64,000 bases of DNA from Microbacterium sp. ET2 (GTDB lineage: Bacteria; Actinomycetota; Actinomycetes; Actinomycetales; Microbacteriaceae): positions 2,666,001-2,730,000 of the forward strand of contig NZ_CP128170.1 of the NCBI RefSeq assembly GCF_030347395.1, given 5' to 3'. A program made the position numbers and the translations under genes. Shown here in pieces: positions 33,291 through 41,856 of the stretch. The number at the start of each line of letters is the position of its first letter. Positions within the stretch are counted from its first letter, which is position 1. The notes below the pieces were generated by a model. It was given only the letters and a program-made list of their open reading frames with translations, was not told where the DNA came from and did no database searches.

Positions 33291-34667
33291 TCAGAAGGGT
33301 GCGGGTTCGTAGGGGTTGTCGGCGGGTTCGTCGGTGATCCGGAACTCCAGACCCGGGTTCGTCCACTTCGCCCACAGATCATCCGGGAGATCCTCTTCCG
33401 GGGTGAAGTGCACCCCGTGGCCGGGTGGGTTGTCGATGTGGATTCGCCCGGTGGGTGAGGTCCACTCCATCACCCCGCCGGGGAGTTGTCGGACTTTCCA
33501 GGCGGTGAACTGTTTCATGCTGTGGTGTCTTTGGCAGAGGCAGCAGAGGTTGCAGATCTCTGTTTTCCCGCCGAGGGCGGCGTCGTGGTTGTGGTCGATC
33601 TCGCATTTGCGGGCGGGCATGCGGCATCCGGGCCACCGGCAGTGTTTGTCCCTGCCTTTGAGGAATCGGTCCATCGGTTTGGTGCGCTGGTAGGTGTCCA
33701 CCGCCATCGTCAACCCGGTGATGGGGTGGGTGAGGAGCCGCTCCCACGTTCCGTCGCTGTTCCCTGCGAGCAGCCGGGCGGTCTTCGCGTCGATGGGTCC
33801 GACCCCGGCGAGGTCGCAGGGGACGTCGCTTCGTCCCATGAGGGCCATGACCGGGATCACGACCTGCACCTTCGCCGTGATCGCCCCGAGCCCGCCCGGC
33901 TGATCGCCAGACCCGGTGGGGTCCACGTGCGGTGTGGAGGTGAGGAGCATGTCGGCGAACAGGTCCGCACGGACCTCGTCCAGGGACCGAGTGTCATCCG
34001 ATCCCGGTTCCCGGGCGGCAATGATCGCATTCGCCTGGTCGGTGACCCGCTGGAAGATCCCCTCGATCAGCACCGTGGAATGCACAGACCGCAACTCCGA
34101 CATCCCCTCCCCGATCGAGTACCGGACGATCTTCCGCTCACGAAACGCCCCCTCATGCCGCTCCGTCAGGGTCCGCGGGTTCATCCGCTCCGCGATGATC
34201 TCCAAATCCGCACGGGCACGACCCGGGGTCTCGTCCAGACAGATCTCGGCAGCGAGCTGATCGAACTCACCCTTCGCCTCCGGCGGCAGCCGCCGGCCGA
34301 TGTCCTCGATCACCGCGACATGCGCGCGGGTGATCAGCCCCTTCTCGAGGCAGTGCAACGTCGCCGGGTAGTCGTTCACCAACGCGAACGCACTATCGAT
34401 CTGACGCTGCACCGACCGGTCCGACAGCCGCACCGCTGCGGCGATCTCGGCCGCGACACCCCGCAACGCCATGTCCCGGTCCCGCACCACCGCCGACGAC
34501 CCCTCCGCCAGCCGTGCCGCGAACGCCCCCGCCTTCGCAAGCGCCCGGGCCTGCGCCGCCTCCGCTGCCGCGAGCACACCTTGAGCCGCCTCGACTTCGG
34601 CGAGGACGCCGCTCAGCTCACTCCGGTCCTCCTCGCTGAGGAGGGTAAGCCGCGGGTTCGAACGCAT
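33291..34667 (-). CDS. DUF222/13E12-family HNH endonuclease, copy 1
   Basis: A 458-residue protein: a helical DUF222 domain (about residues 1-330) and a C-terminal HNH module at 341-392, with C-x4-C around CRWPGC, IDHNHDAALGG (D358, H359), and CLCQRHH (381-382). Start ATG 34667 is followed by MRSNPRL. It is the near twin of the gene at 55648-57024: same length, no indels, roughly 33 substitutions. The central DUF222 part and HNH core are almost unchanged while residues 8-45 differ most. Biological role of the family is unknown; related REP13E12 elements serve as integration sites in mycobacteria. Confidence 0.93.
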   Translation of the reverse strand: MRSNPRLTLLSEEDRSELSGVLAEVEAAQGVLAAAEAAQARALAKAGAFAARLAEGSSAVVRDRDMALRGVAAEIAAAVRLSDRSVQRQIDSAFALVNDYPATLHCLEKGLITRAHVAVIEDIGRRLPPEAKGEFDQLAAEICLDETPGRARADLEIIAERMNPRTLTERHEGAFRERKIVRYSIGEGMSELRSVHSTVLIEGIFQRVTDQANAIIAAREPGSDDTRSLDEVRADLFADMLLTSTPHVDPTGSGDQPGGLGAITAKVQVVIPVMALMGRSDVPCDLAGVGPIDAKTARLLAGNSDGTWERLLTHPITGLTMAVDTYQRTKPMDRFLKGRDKHCRWPGCRMPARKCEIDHNHDAALGGKTEICNLCCLCQRHHSMKQFTAWKVRQLPGGVMEWTSPTGRIHIDNPPGHGVHFTPEEDLPDDLWAKWTNPGLEFRITDEPADNPYEPAPF

Positions 34668-34701
34668 GTATGAAGCATGGCACCGACCTCCGACATTCGG
34701 A
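33291..34701. repeat. Long direct repeat, left copy (HNH gene plus about 34 bp upstream)
   Basis: DNA similarity with 55648-57058 starts at the stop codon and continues through the gene to about 34 nt beyond the start codon, then ends. Flanks on the other side (before 33291 and before 55648) are unrelated. Confidence 0.8.
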
Positions 34702-34805
34702 CTCGAAACCCTCAACCTAAGGGTGAACCCATATCCTGACTCATTCCGACCCGCCCGCCGCCACCTCGAAAGCCTGATGTCCGACCCCCGGAGTAGACAG
34801 GAAGG

Positions 34806-35876
34806 ATGCCGAAGACCGCCGCGCCCCTGTTGCTGATCAGCCGCATCTACGCCGAGGATGCCGCGCTCAAACTGCCGCGCGGTCGGGAAGTCGTTGCACG
34901 CTGGCCCGACGCCGAGGTCGTCCCGATCGCCTCGCACTGGCAGATCCCCGAGGTGCATGGCGATGAGACCAACGTGGCCCGCTGGGTGCGCATCAAGACC
35001 GAGGCGCTCGTCCTCGGCGTGAAGAAGAGCGTCGCGACGCGCCCGAACGGCCGGTCGGCCGACTTCATCGCGCCGTCTACGGCGAACGGATGCGCGATGG
35101 CCTGCGCCTACTGCTACGTGCCGCGGCGCAAGGGATACAGCAACCCCGTCACCGTCTTCGCGAACATCGACCAGATCACCCGCCACCTCGCACGCCATGT
35201 CGCCAAGCAGGGCGAGAAGACCACGCCCAACCAGTGCGACCCCGACTCGTGGGTGTACGACATCGGCGAGAACAGCGATTGCTCGGTCGACGCGATGCTC
35301 AGCGAGAACGTGCGTGATCTCTGTGAGCTCTTCCGGATGACACCGACGGCGAAGGCCTCCTTCGCCACGAAGTTCGTCAATCGCGACCTGCTCGACTGGG
35401 ATCCCGCAGGGCGCGTCCGCGTGCGCTTCTCACTGATGCCGAATGCGGTGGCGAAGGTCACCGATATCCGCACCTCACCGGTGAGCGAGCGGATCGCCGC
35501 CATCAATGACTTCGTCGACGCCGGCTACGAGGTGCACGTGAACTTCTCGCCGGTCATCCTCACGCCCGGATGGGTGGAGGAGTGGACCGCACTCTTCGAG
35601 GAACTCGACGCCACCCTGCACGCTCGCGCCAAGGCGCAGCTCGCGTGCGAAGTGATCTTCCTCACCCACAACGAGCAGCTTCATGAGGTGAACCTCGGAT
35701 GGCACCCGAAGGCCGAAGAGCTGCTCTGGACCCCTCAGAACCAGGAGCCCAAGCTCTCGCAGAATGGCGCCGTCAATGTGCGGTACCGCTACGGCCTGAA
35801 GAGCGCGGCCGTTGCGCAGCTGGAGGCCCTGATCGCCGAAAAGCTACCGTACTGCCGCGTGCGCTACGCGTTCTAG
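34806..35876 (+). CDS. Spore photoproduct lyase-family radical SAM protein
   Basis: A 356-residue protein with the radical SAM cluster motif C96-x3-C100-x2-C103 (CAMACAYC), spaced as in spore photoproduct lyase rather than the standard C-x3-C-x2-C of longer enzymes, within SADFIAPSTANGCAMACAYC. Other conserved cysteines are C144 and C159. Homologues in non-sporulating actinobacteria are annotated as SPL-family, but their substrate (thymine photoproduct or something else) is not proven. Monocistronic between the HNH gene and the iron locus. Followed by a long GC-rich inverted repeat that could end transcription. Confidence 0.87.
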   Translation: MPKTAAPLLLISRIYAEDAALKLPRGREVVARWPDAEVVPIASHWQIPEVHGDETNVARWVRIKTEALVLGVKKSVATRPNGRSADFIAPSTANGCAMACAYCYVPRRKGYSNPVTVFANIDQITRHLARHVAKQGEKTTPNQCDPDSWVYDIGENSDCSVDAMLSENVRDLCELFRMTPTAKASFATKFVNRDLLDWDPAGRVRVRFSLMPNAVAKVTDIRTSPVSERIAAINDFVDAGYEVHVNFSPVILTPGWVEEWTALFEELDATLHARAKAQLACEVIFLTHNEQLHEVNLGWHPKAEELLWTPQNQEPKLSQNGAVNVRYRYGLKSAAVAQLEALIAEKLPYCRVRYAF

Positions 35877-36159
35877 CTCGACACCGTCGACCCGCACCCT
35901 TCTCACGCGCTGCACCGCTGAGCCTGCGCGCGGGTCGTGACCCGGCCGAGCGAGCCCCGCCCCACGCGCCCCGCGCTCCCTGCCGAGCACTCGGCCGGGA
36001 AGGTCATCGTTCGTTCGTCGCAAATGCACGCCGCGGTGCCCCGGTCGCGTACATGTCCTAGGAACGAATGCCGGGGGCGGGTGAGGTCAGCGACTGCCCG
36101 CGCGGCACGGCGCCGCCTTCGCCATCTCTCACGATCGAGAGACTCGGCCAGTTCCCCGT
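35877..36159. other. Intergenic region between SPL-family gene and iron-uptake operon
   Basis: About 300 bp without a convincing gene on either strand. It holds a 10-bp perfect inverted repeat (35941-35999) near its left end and leads into the iron-regulated promoter at the right end. The small open frames present have a composition unlike the neighbouring proteins and no ribosome site. Confidence 0.7.
35941..35999. repeat. Perfect 10-bp inverted repeat, wide loop
   Basis: CCCGGCCGAG (35941-35950) and CTCGGCCGGG (35990-35999), loop 39 nt. It lies 65 nt after the SPL-family stop codon. Could form a long stem in the transcript and act as terminator or mRNA stabiliser; no T-run. Confidence 0.45.
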
Positions 36160-36195
36160 TTGAACCGTTCGCGACCCTAGGTTAGGCTCACCTAA
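36160..36195 (+). promoter_or_regulatory. Iron box (IdeR/DtxR) over the promoter of the siderophore-uptake operon
   Basis: CTAGGTTAGGCTCACCTAA at 36177-36195 matches the IdeR/DtxR consensus TWAGGTWAGSCTWACCTWA at 17 of 19 positions. A promoter fits over it: -35 TTGAAC (36160-36165), 17-bp spacer, -10 TAGGCT (36183-36188). The box covers the -10 element, so Fe-loaded IdeR would repress. The predicted transcription start is about 36195-36197, at the GTG start codon, so the mRNA may be leaderless. Confidence 0.88.
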
Positions 36196-36196
36196 C

Positions 36197-37069
36197 GTGA
36201 GGACCGAAACGGAGACCACGAACCCGGCGAGCGAGCTGCGCGGCGACGCGCTGGCACTCAGCTACGGTCGCACCCGCGTGGTGCACGACGTGTCCCTCCA
36301 CCTCCGCCCCGGCGTCGTCACCGCGCTCATCGGCCCGAACGGCAGCGGCAAGTCCACCGCCCTTCGCGCGCTCGCGCGTCTCCACCGCGTCGACGGCGGC
36401 GCTGTCCACCTCGATGGACCCGGCGTCTCGCGCGACGCCGCGTCGCTCTCGGCCAAGGAGTTCGCCAAGGCCGTCGCCATGCTCTCGCAGTCGCGCCCGC
36501 ACCCCTCGGGCCTCGAGGTGCGCGACATCGTCGCCCACGGGCGCCACCCGCACCGCAGCCGGTTTGCCGGACTCAGCGACGCCGACCGCGCCGCCATCGA
36601 CCATGCCCTCCGCCTCACCGGACTCCTCACGATGGAGCACCGCGCCGTCGACGAGCTCTCCGGCGGCGAGCTGCAGCGCGTATGGCTGGCCACCGCACTC
36701 GCGCAGGGCACCGGCATCCTCCTCCTGGATGAGCCCACCAACCACCTCGACCTTCGCTACCAGGTCGAGACCCTCGACCTCATCTGCGACCTCGCCGATC
36801 ACGGCACCGCCGTGGGCGTCGTGCTCCACGACCTCGACCATGCCGCGCTCATCGCCGACGAAGTCGTGCTCATGAGCCGCGGGCGCGTGCACGCGACGGG
36901 CGCGCCCGCCGAGGTGCTGACGGCTGCGAACCTCACCGAGGTCTACGAGTTCCCCATCGATACAGAACTGGATGCCGCAACGGGGCGCGTCCGAGTGATG
37001 CCGCGTGGTCGCCACCACGCACGGGCCAAGGCCCGCAGTCGCGCCCATCTGCACGCCGTCTCCGCCTGA
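36197..37069 (+). CDS. Iron-siderophore ABC transporter ATP-binding protein
   Basis: A 290-residue FepC-like ATPase: Walker A GPNGSGKST, Q-loop LSQSRPHPSGLEVRDIVAHGRHPH (VxxGRxPH is typical of iron-siderophore ATPases), signature LSGGELQRVWLA, Walker B ILLLDEPTNHLD, and H-loop VLHDLDHAA. Start GTG 36197, two bases after the iron box. First gene of a three-gene uptake operon repressed by iron. Confidence 0.94.
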   Translation: MRTETETTNPASELRGDALALSYGRTRVVHDVSLHLRPGVVTALIGPNGSGKSTALRALARLHRVDGGAVHLDGPGVSRDAASLSAKEFAKAVAMLSQSRPHPSGLEVRDIVAHGRHPHRSRFAGLSDADRAAIDHALRLTGLLTMEHRAVDELSGGELQRVWLATALAQGTGILLLDEPTNHLDLRYQVETLDLICDLADHGTAVGVVLHDLDHAALIADEVVLMSRGRVHATGAPAEVLTAANLTEVYEFPIDTELDAATGRVRVMPRGRHHARAKARSRAHLHAVSA

Positions 37070-37147
37070 CGTCCGCGGCGGCGAAAGCGTCGCGCCCCGG
37101 CATCCGTTCCTCTCTCTCACCGCACCCCCACATCGATGGAGTTCGTC

Positions 37148-38185
37148 ATGACCAAGAAGCCCCTTACGCTGTTCGCCGGCGCTGCCGCCCTCGCCCTCGC
37201 GCTCACCGGCTGCGGCACCACGCAGACCACTCCGACGACAGAGGGCAGCGCCGCTCCCGCGACCTCCGCGAGCGAGGGGTGCGCCGACGACACCACGACG
37301 ACCTCCACCGACCCGGTCGAGCTGACCGACGCCTTCGGTCGCACCGTCACCCTCGACCAGCCGGCCGAGCGGGTCGCGGTGCTGGAATGGCAGCAGATCG
37401 AAGACGTGCTGAGCCTCTGCCTCACCCCGGTCGCGGTGGCCGACGCCGACGGGTACCGCACCTGGAACTCCGCCGAAGAGCTGCCCGAGAGCGTCGAGAG
37501 TGTCGGCACCCGCCAGGAGCCGAACCTCGACGCCCTCTTCGCCACCGAGCCCGACCTCGTGATCGTCGAGGCGTACACCCGCGATGACGCGATCATCGCG
37601 CAGCTCGAGGAGTACGGCGTTCCGGTGCTCGCCACCGTCGGCGCGAACGCCGAAGACCCGATCGCGCAGATGCTCGACACCTTCGGTCTCATCGCCGAGG
37701 CGATCGGCCGGGAGGAGCGCGCCGAGGTCGTCACCGACGAGTTCGAGCAGTACCTCGCCGACGCCAAGGCCGAGGTCGAGGGCGCGAGCCCCGAGGTCAC
37801 CGACTTCGTCTACTTCGACGGCTGGGTCGACGGCGGCAACGTCTCGATCCGCCCGTTCGGCCAGGGCTCGCTCGTCGGCGAGCTCGGCGAAGAGCTGGGT
37901 CTCACCAACGCCTGGACCGGCGAGGTCGACCCCGCCTACGGCCTCGGCCAGACCGACATCGAGGGAATGACCACCGTCGGGGACGCGCACCTCTTCTACA
38001 CCGGCACCGAGGACCCCGACTCGGAGAGCTTCATCGATGCGGCCGAGTCGAACCCGGCGTGGGCGTCGATCCCGGCCGTCGCCGAGGGCCGCATCGCCGC
38101 GTTCCCCGCCGGCATCTGGACCTTCGGCGGCCCCCGCTCGGCCGAGCAGATCATCGACGCGTACGTCGCCGCCATCACCCAGTGA
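37148..38185 (+). CDS. Iron-siderophore ABC transporter substrate-binding lipoprotein
   Basis: About 345 residues from ATG 37148, preferred over ATG 37136 because GGAG lies 6 nt upstream. Signal peptide MTKKPLTLFAGAAALALALTGC with lipobox LTGC. The mature part has a threonine/serine-rich linker, then the class III binding-protein fold: TDAFGRTVTLDQPAERVAVLEW, EPNLDALFATEPDLVIVEAY, and a long backbone helix near residues 190-210. Binds ferric siderophore. Overlaps the permease start by 4 bp. Confidence 0.94.
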   Translation: MTKKPLTLFAGAAALALALTGCGTTQTTPTTEGSAAPATSASEGCADDTTTTSTDPVELTDAFGRTVTLDQPAERVAVLEWQQIEDVLSLCLTPVAVADADGYRTWNSAEELPESVESVGTRQEPNLDALFATEPDLVIVEAYTRDDAIIAQLEEYGVPVLATVGANAEDPIAQMLDTFGLIAEAIGREERAEVVTDEFEQYLADAKAEVEGASPEVTDFVYFDGWVDGGNVSIRPFGQGSLVGELGEELGLTNAWTGEVDPAYGLGQTDIEGMTTVGDAHLFYTGTEDPDSESFIDAAESNPAWASIPAVAEGRIAAFPAGIWTFGGPRSAEQIIDAYVAAITQ

Positions 38186-40197
38186 GCACGCGCATCGCCG
38201 AGCGCTCCTCGACAGGGGTAGCGCTCGGTGTGCTCGCGGCCCTCTTCGTCGTCCTCGTCCTCTCGGCGGGCTGGCACCTCACGCAGGGAACGAGCGGCGC
38301 GATCTTCGCCGACCCCGACGTGCTGTGGGGATCGCGCATCCCGCGCCTGGCCGCCGGGGTCGCCGTCGGCGTCGCGCTGGGCGTCGCGGGTCTGCTCATG
38401 CAGTCGCTCTCGCGCAACGCCCTCGCCTCGCCCGACACCCTCGGCGTCACCGCCGGGTCGTACCTCGCCGTCACCGCCGTCGCGGCGTTCGGCATCGTGG
38501 TGCCGATCTGGGCGTCAGGGGTCGTCGCGTTCCTCGGCGGGCTCGCCGCCGCCGTGATCGTCCTCGGACTCGCCGGGGGAGCGGGCACTTCGACCACCCG
38601 TCTCGTGCTCGCCGGATCCGCGCTCGCGCTGGCGTTCCAGGCAGGCACGTCGGCGCTCCTCGTCCTGTTCTCCGAAGAGACGAAGGGACTGCTCGCGTGG
38701 GGGAGCGGCAGCCTCTCGCAGCTCGGGATCGAGGCGTTCCTGCGCGCCGCGCCCGTCGTCGTCGTCGCGGTCATCCTCGCCCTCGTGCTCTCGCGCCGCC
38801 TCGACGTGCTCGCGCTCGGCGATGACACCGCTTCGTCGCTCGGCGTGCCGATCCGTTCGACGCGGGTCGCCGGCATCCTCATCTCGGTCCTCCTCACCGC
38901 GACCGCCGTCACGCTCGCCGGCCCGATCGGATTCGTCGGCCTCTGCGCCCCCGTGCTCGCGCGCCTGCTCGTGCGGGTCGTGCCCGCCCTCGGGCGGCAC
39001 CTCTTCTTGATCCCGCTGTCGGGGGTGATCGGCGCGATCGTCGTGATCCTCGCCGACGCGCTGCTTCGCGCCCTCATCGGCGCCGAGGGTGCCATCGCCG
39101 TGCCGACCGGGGTTGCGACCACGGTGTTCGGGGCGATCGTGCTCGTGCTGATGGCGCGGCGCCTGCGCGACGCGGGCCCCACGCGTCGCCCTCCGACAAT
39201 GCGGATCGGCGTGCGCACGCAGCGTCGCTTCGTTGTGGTCGTCGCCGTCTCCGCACTGGTTCTGGGCGCCACGGTGCTCGCCGGCTTGCTGCTCGGCAGC
39301 ACACGCCTCCTCACCGGCGACATCGTGCTGTGGCTCACCGACTCTGCTCCGCCGCTCGTGGCGTTCGCGTTGGATGAGCGCGCTCCGCGCGTGGTCGCCG
39401 CCGTCGTCGCGGGCGCCGCGCTCGGATTGTCGGGCAGCATCACACAGGCGGTCAGCCGCAACCCGCTCGCAGAGCCCGGCCTCCTCGGCATCACGGGCGG
39501 TGCGGGCCTGGGTGCCGTGCTGGTCGTCACGAGCGCGACGGCGAGCAATCTCGGGATGCTGGTGGCCGCCGTCGTCGGAGGACTCCTGGCGTTCGCGCTG
39601 GTCTACGCGCTGGCCTGGCGCGGAGGATTGAGCGCCGACCGGTTCATCCTCATCGGCATCGGCGTCTCGTACGGCGCCGTCGCCCTCACCACGTTCGTGC
39701 TGCTGCGCGCGAACCCGTGGGACACCCCGCGCATCTACACGTGGCTGTCGGGCACCACCTACGGGCGCATCTGGGAGCAGGTCATCCCGCTCGCTATCGT
39801 GCTCGCTATCGCGCTGCCCTTCGCGATCGTGCGCCGCCGCGACCTCGACATCCTCGCGATGGATGAGGACACCCCGAAGCTCGTCGGCATCCGCCTGGAG
39901 CGCACGCGCCTCGCGCTGCTGGTGACGGCGGCGGTGCTCGCCGCGCTCGGCGTCGTCGCGGTCGGGGTCATCGGGTTCGTCGGGCTGGTCGCCCCGCACG
40001 CCGCGCGGGCGCTCGTCGGTGCGAAGCACGGGCGGTCGATTCCTGTCGCGGTGCTGCTCGGTGCCGTTCTCGTAGCCGTCGCCGACACCCTGGGTCGCAC
40101 CGTCATCGCCCCGGCGCAGCTGCCCGCGGGCCTTGTGGTCGCGCTCATCGGGGCGCCGTACTTCGTGTGGCTCCTCTGGCGGTCGCGCGACGCGTGA
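38182..40197 (+). CDS. Fused double FecCD-type permease (FhuB-like)
   Basis: A 671-residue fusion of two FecCD permeases, as in FhuB (about 660 residues). Each half has the family motif: RIPRLAAGVAVGVALGVAGLLMQSLSRNALASPDTLGV in the first, RAPRVVAAVVAGAALGLSGSITQAVSRNPLAEPGLLG in the second; each ends in GPIGFVGLCAP or GVIGFVGLVAPHAARAL, the ATPase contact. GTG 38182 overlaps the lipoprotein stop. A single polypeptide provides the pseudo-dimer. The operon ends here, 3 bp before the convergent DHFR-like gene. Confidence 0.95.
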   Translation: MSTRIAERSSTGVALGVLAALFVVLVLSAGWHLTQGTSGAIFADPDVLWGSRIPRLAAGVAVGVALGVAGLLMQSLSRNALASPDTLGVTAGSYLAVTAVAAFGIVVPIWASGVVAFLGGLAAAVIVLGLAGGAGTSTTRLVLAGSALALAFQAGTSALLVLFSEETKGLLAWGSGSLSQLGIEAFLRAAPVVVVAVILALVLSRRLDVLALGDDTASSLGVPIRSTRVAGILISVLLTATAVTLAGPIGFVGLCAPVLARLLVRVVPALGRHLFLIPLSGVIGAIVVILADALLRALIGAEGAIAVPTGVATTVFGAIVLVLMARRLRDAGPTRRPPTMRIGVRTQRRFVVVVAVSALVLGATVLAGLLLGSTRLLTGDIVLWLTDSAPPLVAFALDERAPRVVAAVVAGAALGLSGSITQAVSRNPLAEPGLLGITGGAGLGAVLVVTSATASNLGMLVAAVVGGLLAFALVYALAWRGGLSADRFILIGIGVSYGAVALTTFVLLRANPWDTPRIYTWLSGTTYGRIWEQVIPLAIVLAIALPFAIVRRRDLDILAMDEDTPKLVGIRLERTRLALLVTAAVLAALGVVAVGVIGFVGLVAPHAARALVGAKHGRSIPVAVLLGAVLVAVADTLGRTVIAPAQLPAGLVVALIGAPYFVWLLWRSRDA

Positions 40198-40200
40198 GAT

Positions 40201-40761
40201 CTATGACGGCGCACCCTTGCCCCGGCGCACCCTGAATCGCAGGTGGGTCTCGCTCGCGAACGCCGACGTCTCGAGCCGTTCGAGATCCACCCGCATCCCG
40301 AGTCCACCGAACAGCGAGATGCCCTCGCCGAGCAGCACCGGCGTGATGTCAAGATGGATCTCGTCGACCAGTCCGAGCCGCAGGCACTGCCGAGCGATGC
40401 TGCCGCCGAGGAGGCTCACCCACCTCTCGCCGGCGGCGAGCTTCGCGCTCTCGACCGCCGTCGCGATGTCGTCGACGACGAAGGTGTAGATGATGCCGTC
40501 CCGTTCGACGGGTTCGGCGGGCGTGTGCGTCATGAGGAAGACCGGCGCCTTCACCATTCCGCCGTACGGGATCTCATCGTCTTCGATCGTGCGGGTCTTG
40601 TTCGCGCCACCCACGACGGCGCCGATGTTCGCGCAGACGCGGTCGACGACTTCCTGATCCTCGGGCGCGGACGGGACGTCGAACATCCAGTCCACCTCAC
40701 CGCCCGGTCCCGCCAGGAACCCGTCGAGAGTCAGCGTCGCGTGGATGAAGACGAGGCTCAT
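40201..40761 (-). CDS. Dihydrofolate reductase-family (RibD C-terminal-like) oxidoreductase
   Basis: A 186-residue protein of the YyaP/YwjB type: LVFIHATLTLDGFLAGPGGEVDW at the N-terminus, VVGGANKTRTIE, FLMTHTP, then LLGGSIARQCLRLGLVDEIHLDITPVLLGEGISLF. It binds NADPH and resembles the RibD reductase half; true DHFR activity is unlikely. Divergent from the LysR gene with only 37 bp between starts, so that LysR is its probable regulator. Confidence 0.9.
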   Translation of the reverse strand: MSLVFIHATLTLDGFLAGPGGEVDWMFDVPSAPEDQEVVDRVCANIGAVVGGANKTRTIEDDEIPYGGMVKAPVFLMTHTPAEPVERDGIIYTFVVDDIATAVESAKLAAGERWVSLLGGSIARQCLRLGLVDEIHLDITPVLLGEGISLFGGLGMRVDLERLETSAFASETHLRFRVRRGKGAPS

Positions 40762-40798
40762 GCTCACTCCTTTGCGGTTAGTGAAAGAGGATAGGCCC

Positions 40799-41770
40799 AT
40801 GTCGGAACGTGAGAAGGCGCTCGACGGCCCCCCGTCGTCCGTCGATCTGACGTTGCAGAACCTGAACCTGAACCTCCTGGTCAGCCTCGATGCGCTCCTG
40901 CGCGAACGGAACGTCTCGGCGGCCGCGCGTGCTCTCGGTGTCAGCCAACCCACGGCCAGCGCGGCCCTGGCGAGGCTGCGTGCGCACTTCGATGACCGGC
41001 TCCTTGTACGGCAGGGGCGTGAGATGGTGCTCACTCCGCTCGCCTCCGGCCTCGTCGAGGCGGCACAGCACGCGATCGTGGCGGTGACCCAGGTATTCGG
41101 TCACAAGCCCGGAACGGTGCGCGACGAAGACATCACGCGGAACTTCCGTTTCGCGAGCTCCGATTACGGCACAGCCATCGCTCTCCCGCCGCTCGCGGCT
41201 CGCATCCACGCGGATGCCCCCGGTGCCACCCTCACAATCGAGACGTCGAAGCCCCTCGATCTCTCCACGCTGGACGAACGGCTGCGCACCATCGACGGCG
41301 TGATCGTGCCCCGCGGAATCGTCGACGGCCTCCCGCACATCGAGCTCTTCTCCGACGAATGGGTCGGCGTCGTGTCGGCCCACCGCGCCGATGCACCCGA
41401 GGCCCTCACGATGGACGATCTTGCCGCGCGACCCTGGGTCACGACTTTCAGCGAACGCAGCATGTATGTCCCCGTCATGCGACAGCTCAGTCTCCTCGGC
41501 GTCACACCCCGTCCGGTCGTCACGGTGCAGAACTTCGCCGAGGCGGCGCCGTTCATCGACGCCGGGCCCTTCTTGGCCGTGATGCAACGCCGCCTCGCCG
41601 AGCGGATGGCCGAAGCGTGGCGCCTCCGCATCCTCGATCTCCCCTTCGAACCGGTCCCCATCGTTCAGGCGCTCTGGTGGCATCCGATCCACGAGAGGGA
41701 TCCCGAGCATCGGTGGCTGCGCGCCACGCTCGCGGACCTCGTGAGGCGCGGCATATATAGCCAGGCGTAA
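40799..41770 (+). CDS. LysR-family transcriptional regulator
   Basis: A 323-residue LysR regulator. N-terminal HTH: NLNLLVSLDALLRERNVSAAARALGVSQPTASAALARLRAHFDDRLLVR, the NodD/NahR-type form. Effector domain follows from about residue 110. It is 37 bp from the divergent DHFR-family gene, and also directly upstream of the SsuB-like gene (87 bp), so either neighbour could be its target. Start ATG 40799. Confidence 0.92.
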   Translation: MSEREKALDGPPSSVDLTLQNLNLNLLVSLDALLRERNVSAAARALGVSQPTASAALARLRAHFDDRLLVRQGREMVLTPLASGLVEAAQHAIVAVTQVFGHKPGTVRDEDITRNFRFASSDYGTAIALPPLAARIHADAPGATLTIETSKPLDLSTLDERLRTIDGVIVPRGIVDGLPHIELFSDEWVGVVSAHRADAPEALTMDDLAARPWVTTFSERSMYVPVMRQLSLLGVTPRPVVTVQNFAEAAPFIDAGPFLAVMQRRLAERMAEAWRLRILDLPFEPVPIVQALWWHPIHERDPEHRWLRATLADLVRRGIYSQA

Positions 41771-41776
41771 TACTTG

Positions 41777-41798
41777 AGATAGAGATTCGGTTCTATCT
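41777..41798. promoter_or_regulatory. Inverted repeat in the promoter region of the SsuABC-type operon
   Basis: AGATAGA (41777-41783) and TCTATCT (41792-41798), 8-bp spacer, perfect arms, in an AT-rich patch. A possible promoter overlaps it: TTGAGA (41774-41779) and TATGTT (41798-41803), spacer 18. Regulator unknown; the two LysR proteins of the locus are candidates. Confidence 0.55.
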
Positions 41799-41856
41799 AT
41801 GTTCCGTACGGCGTACCTAGCATGAGCACAACGCAAAGACGCGGTAAGGGGACGAC

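Noticed and set aside
34652..34667. GGTTCGAAC next to the HNH start codon, resembling a tRNA T-arm (also at 57013-57024)
   Set aside because: No acceptor, D or anticodon stem can be drawn around it; the bases encode the conserved N-terminus MRSNPR.
33486..34673. A 395-codon plus-strand frame opposite the HNH gene, repeated as a longer frame at 55666-57003
   Set aside because: Its conservation between the two copies follows from the DNA similarity of the HNH genes and is not independent evidence of coding.
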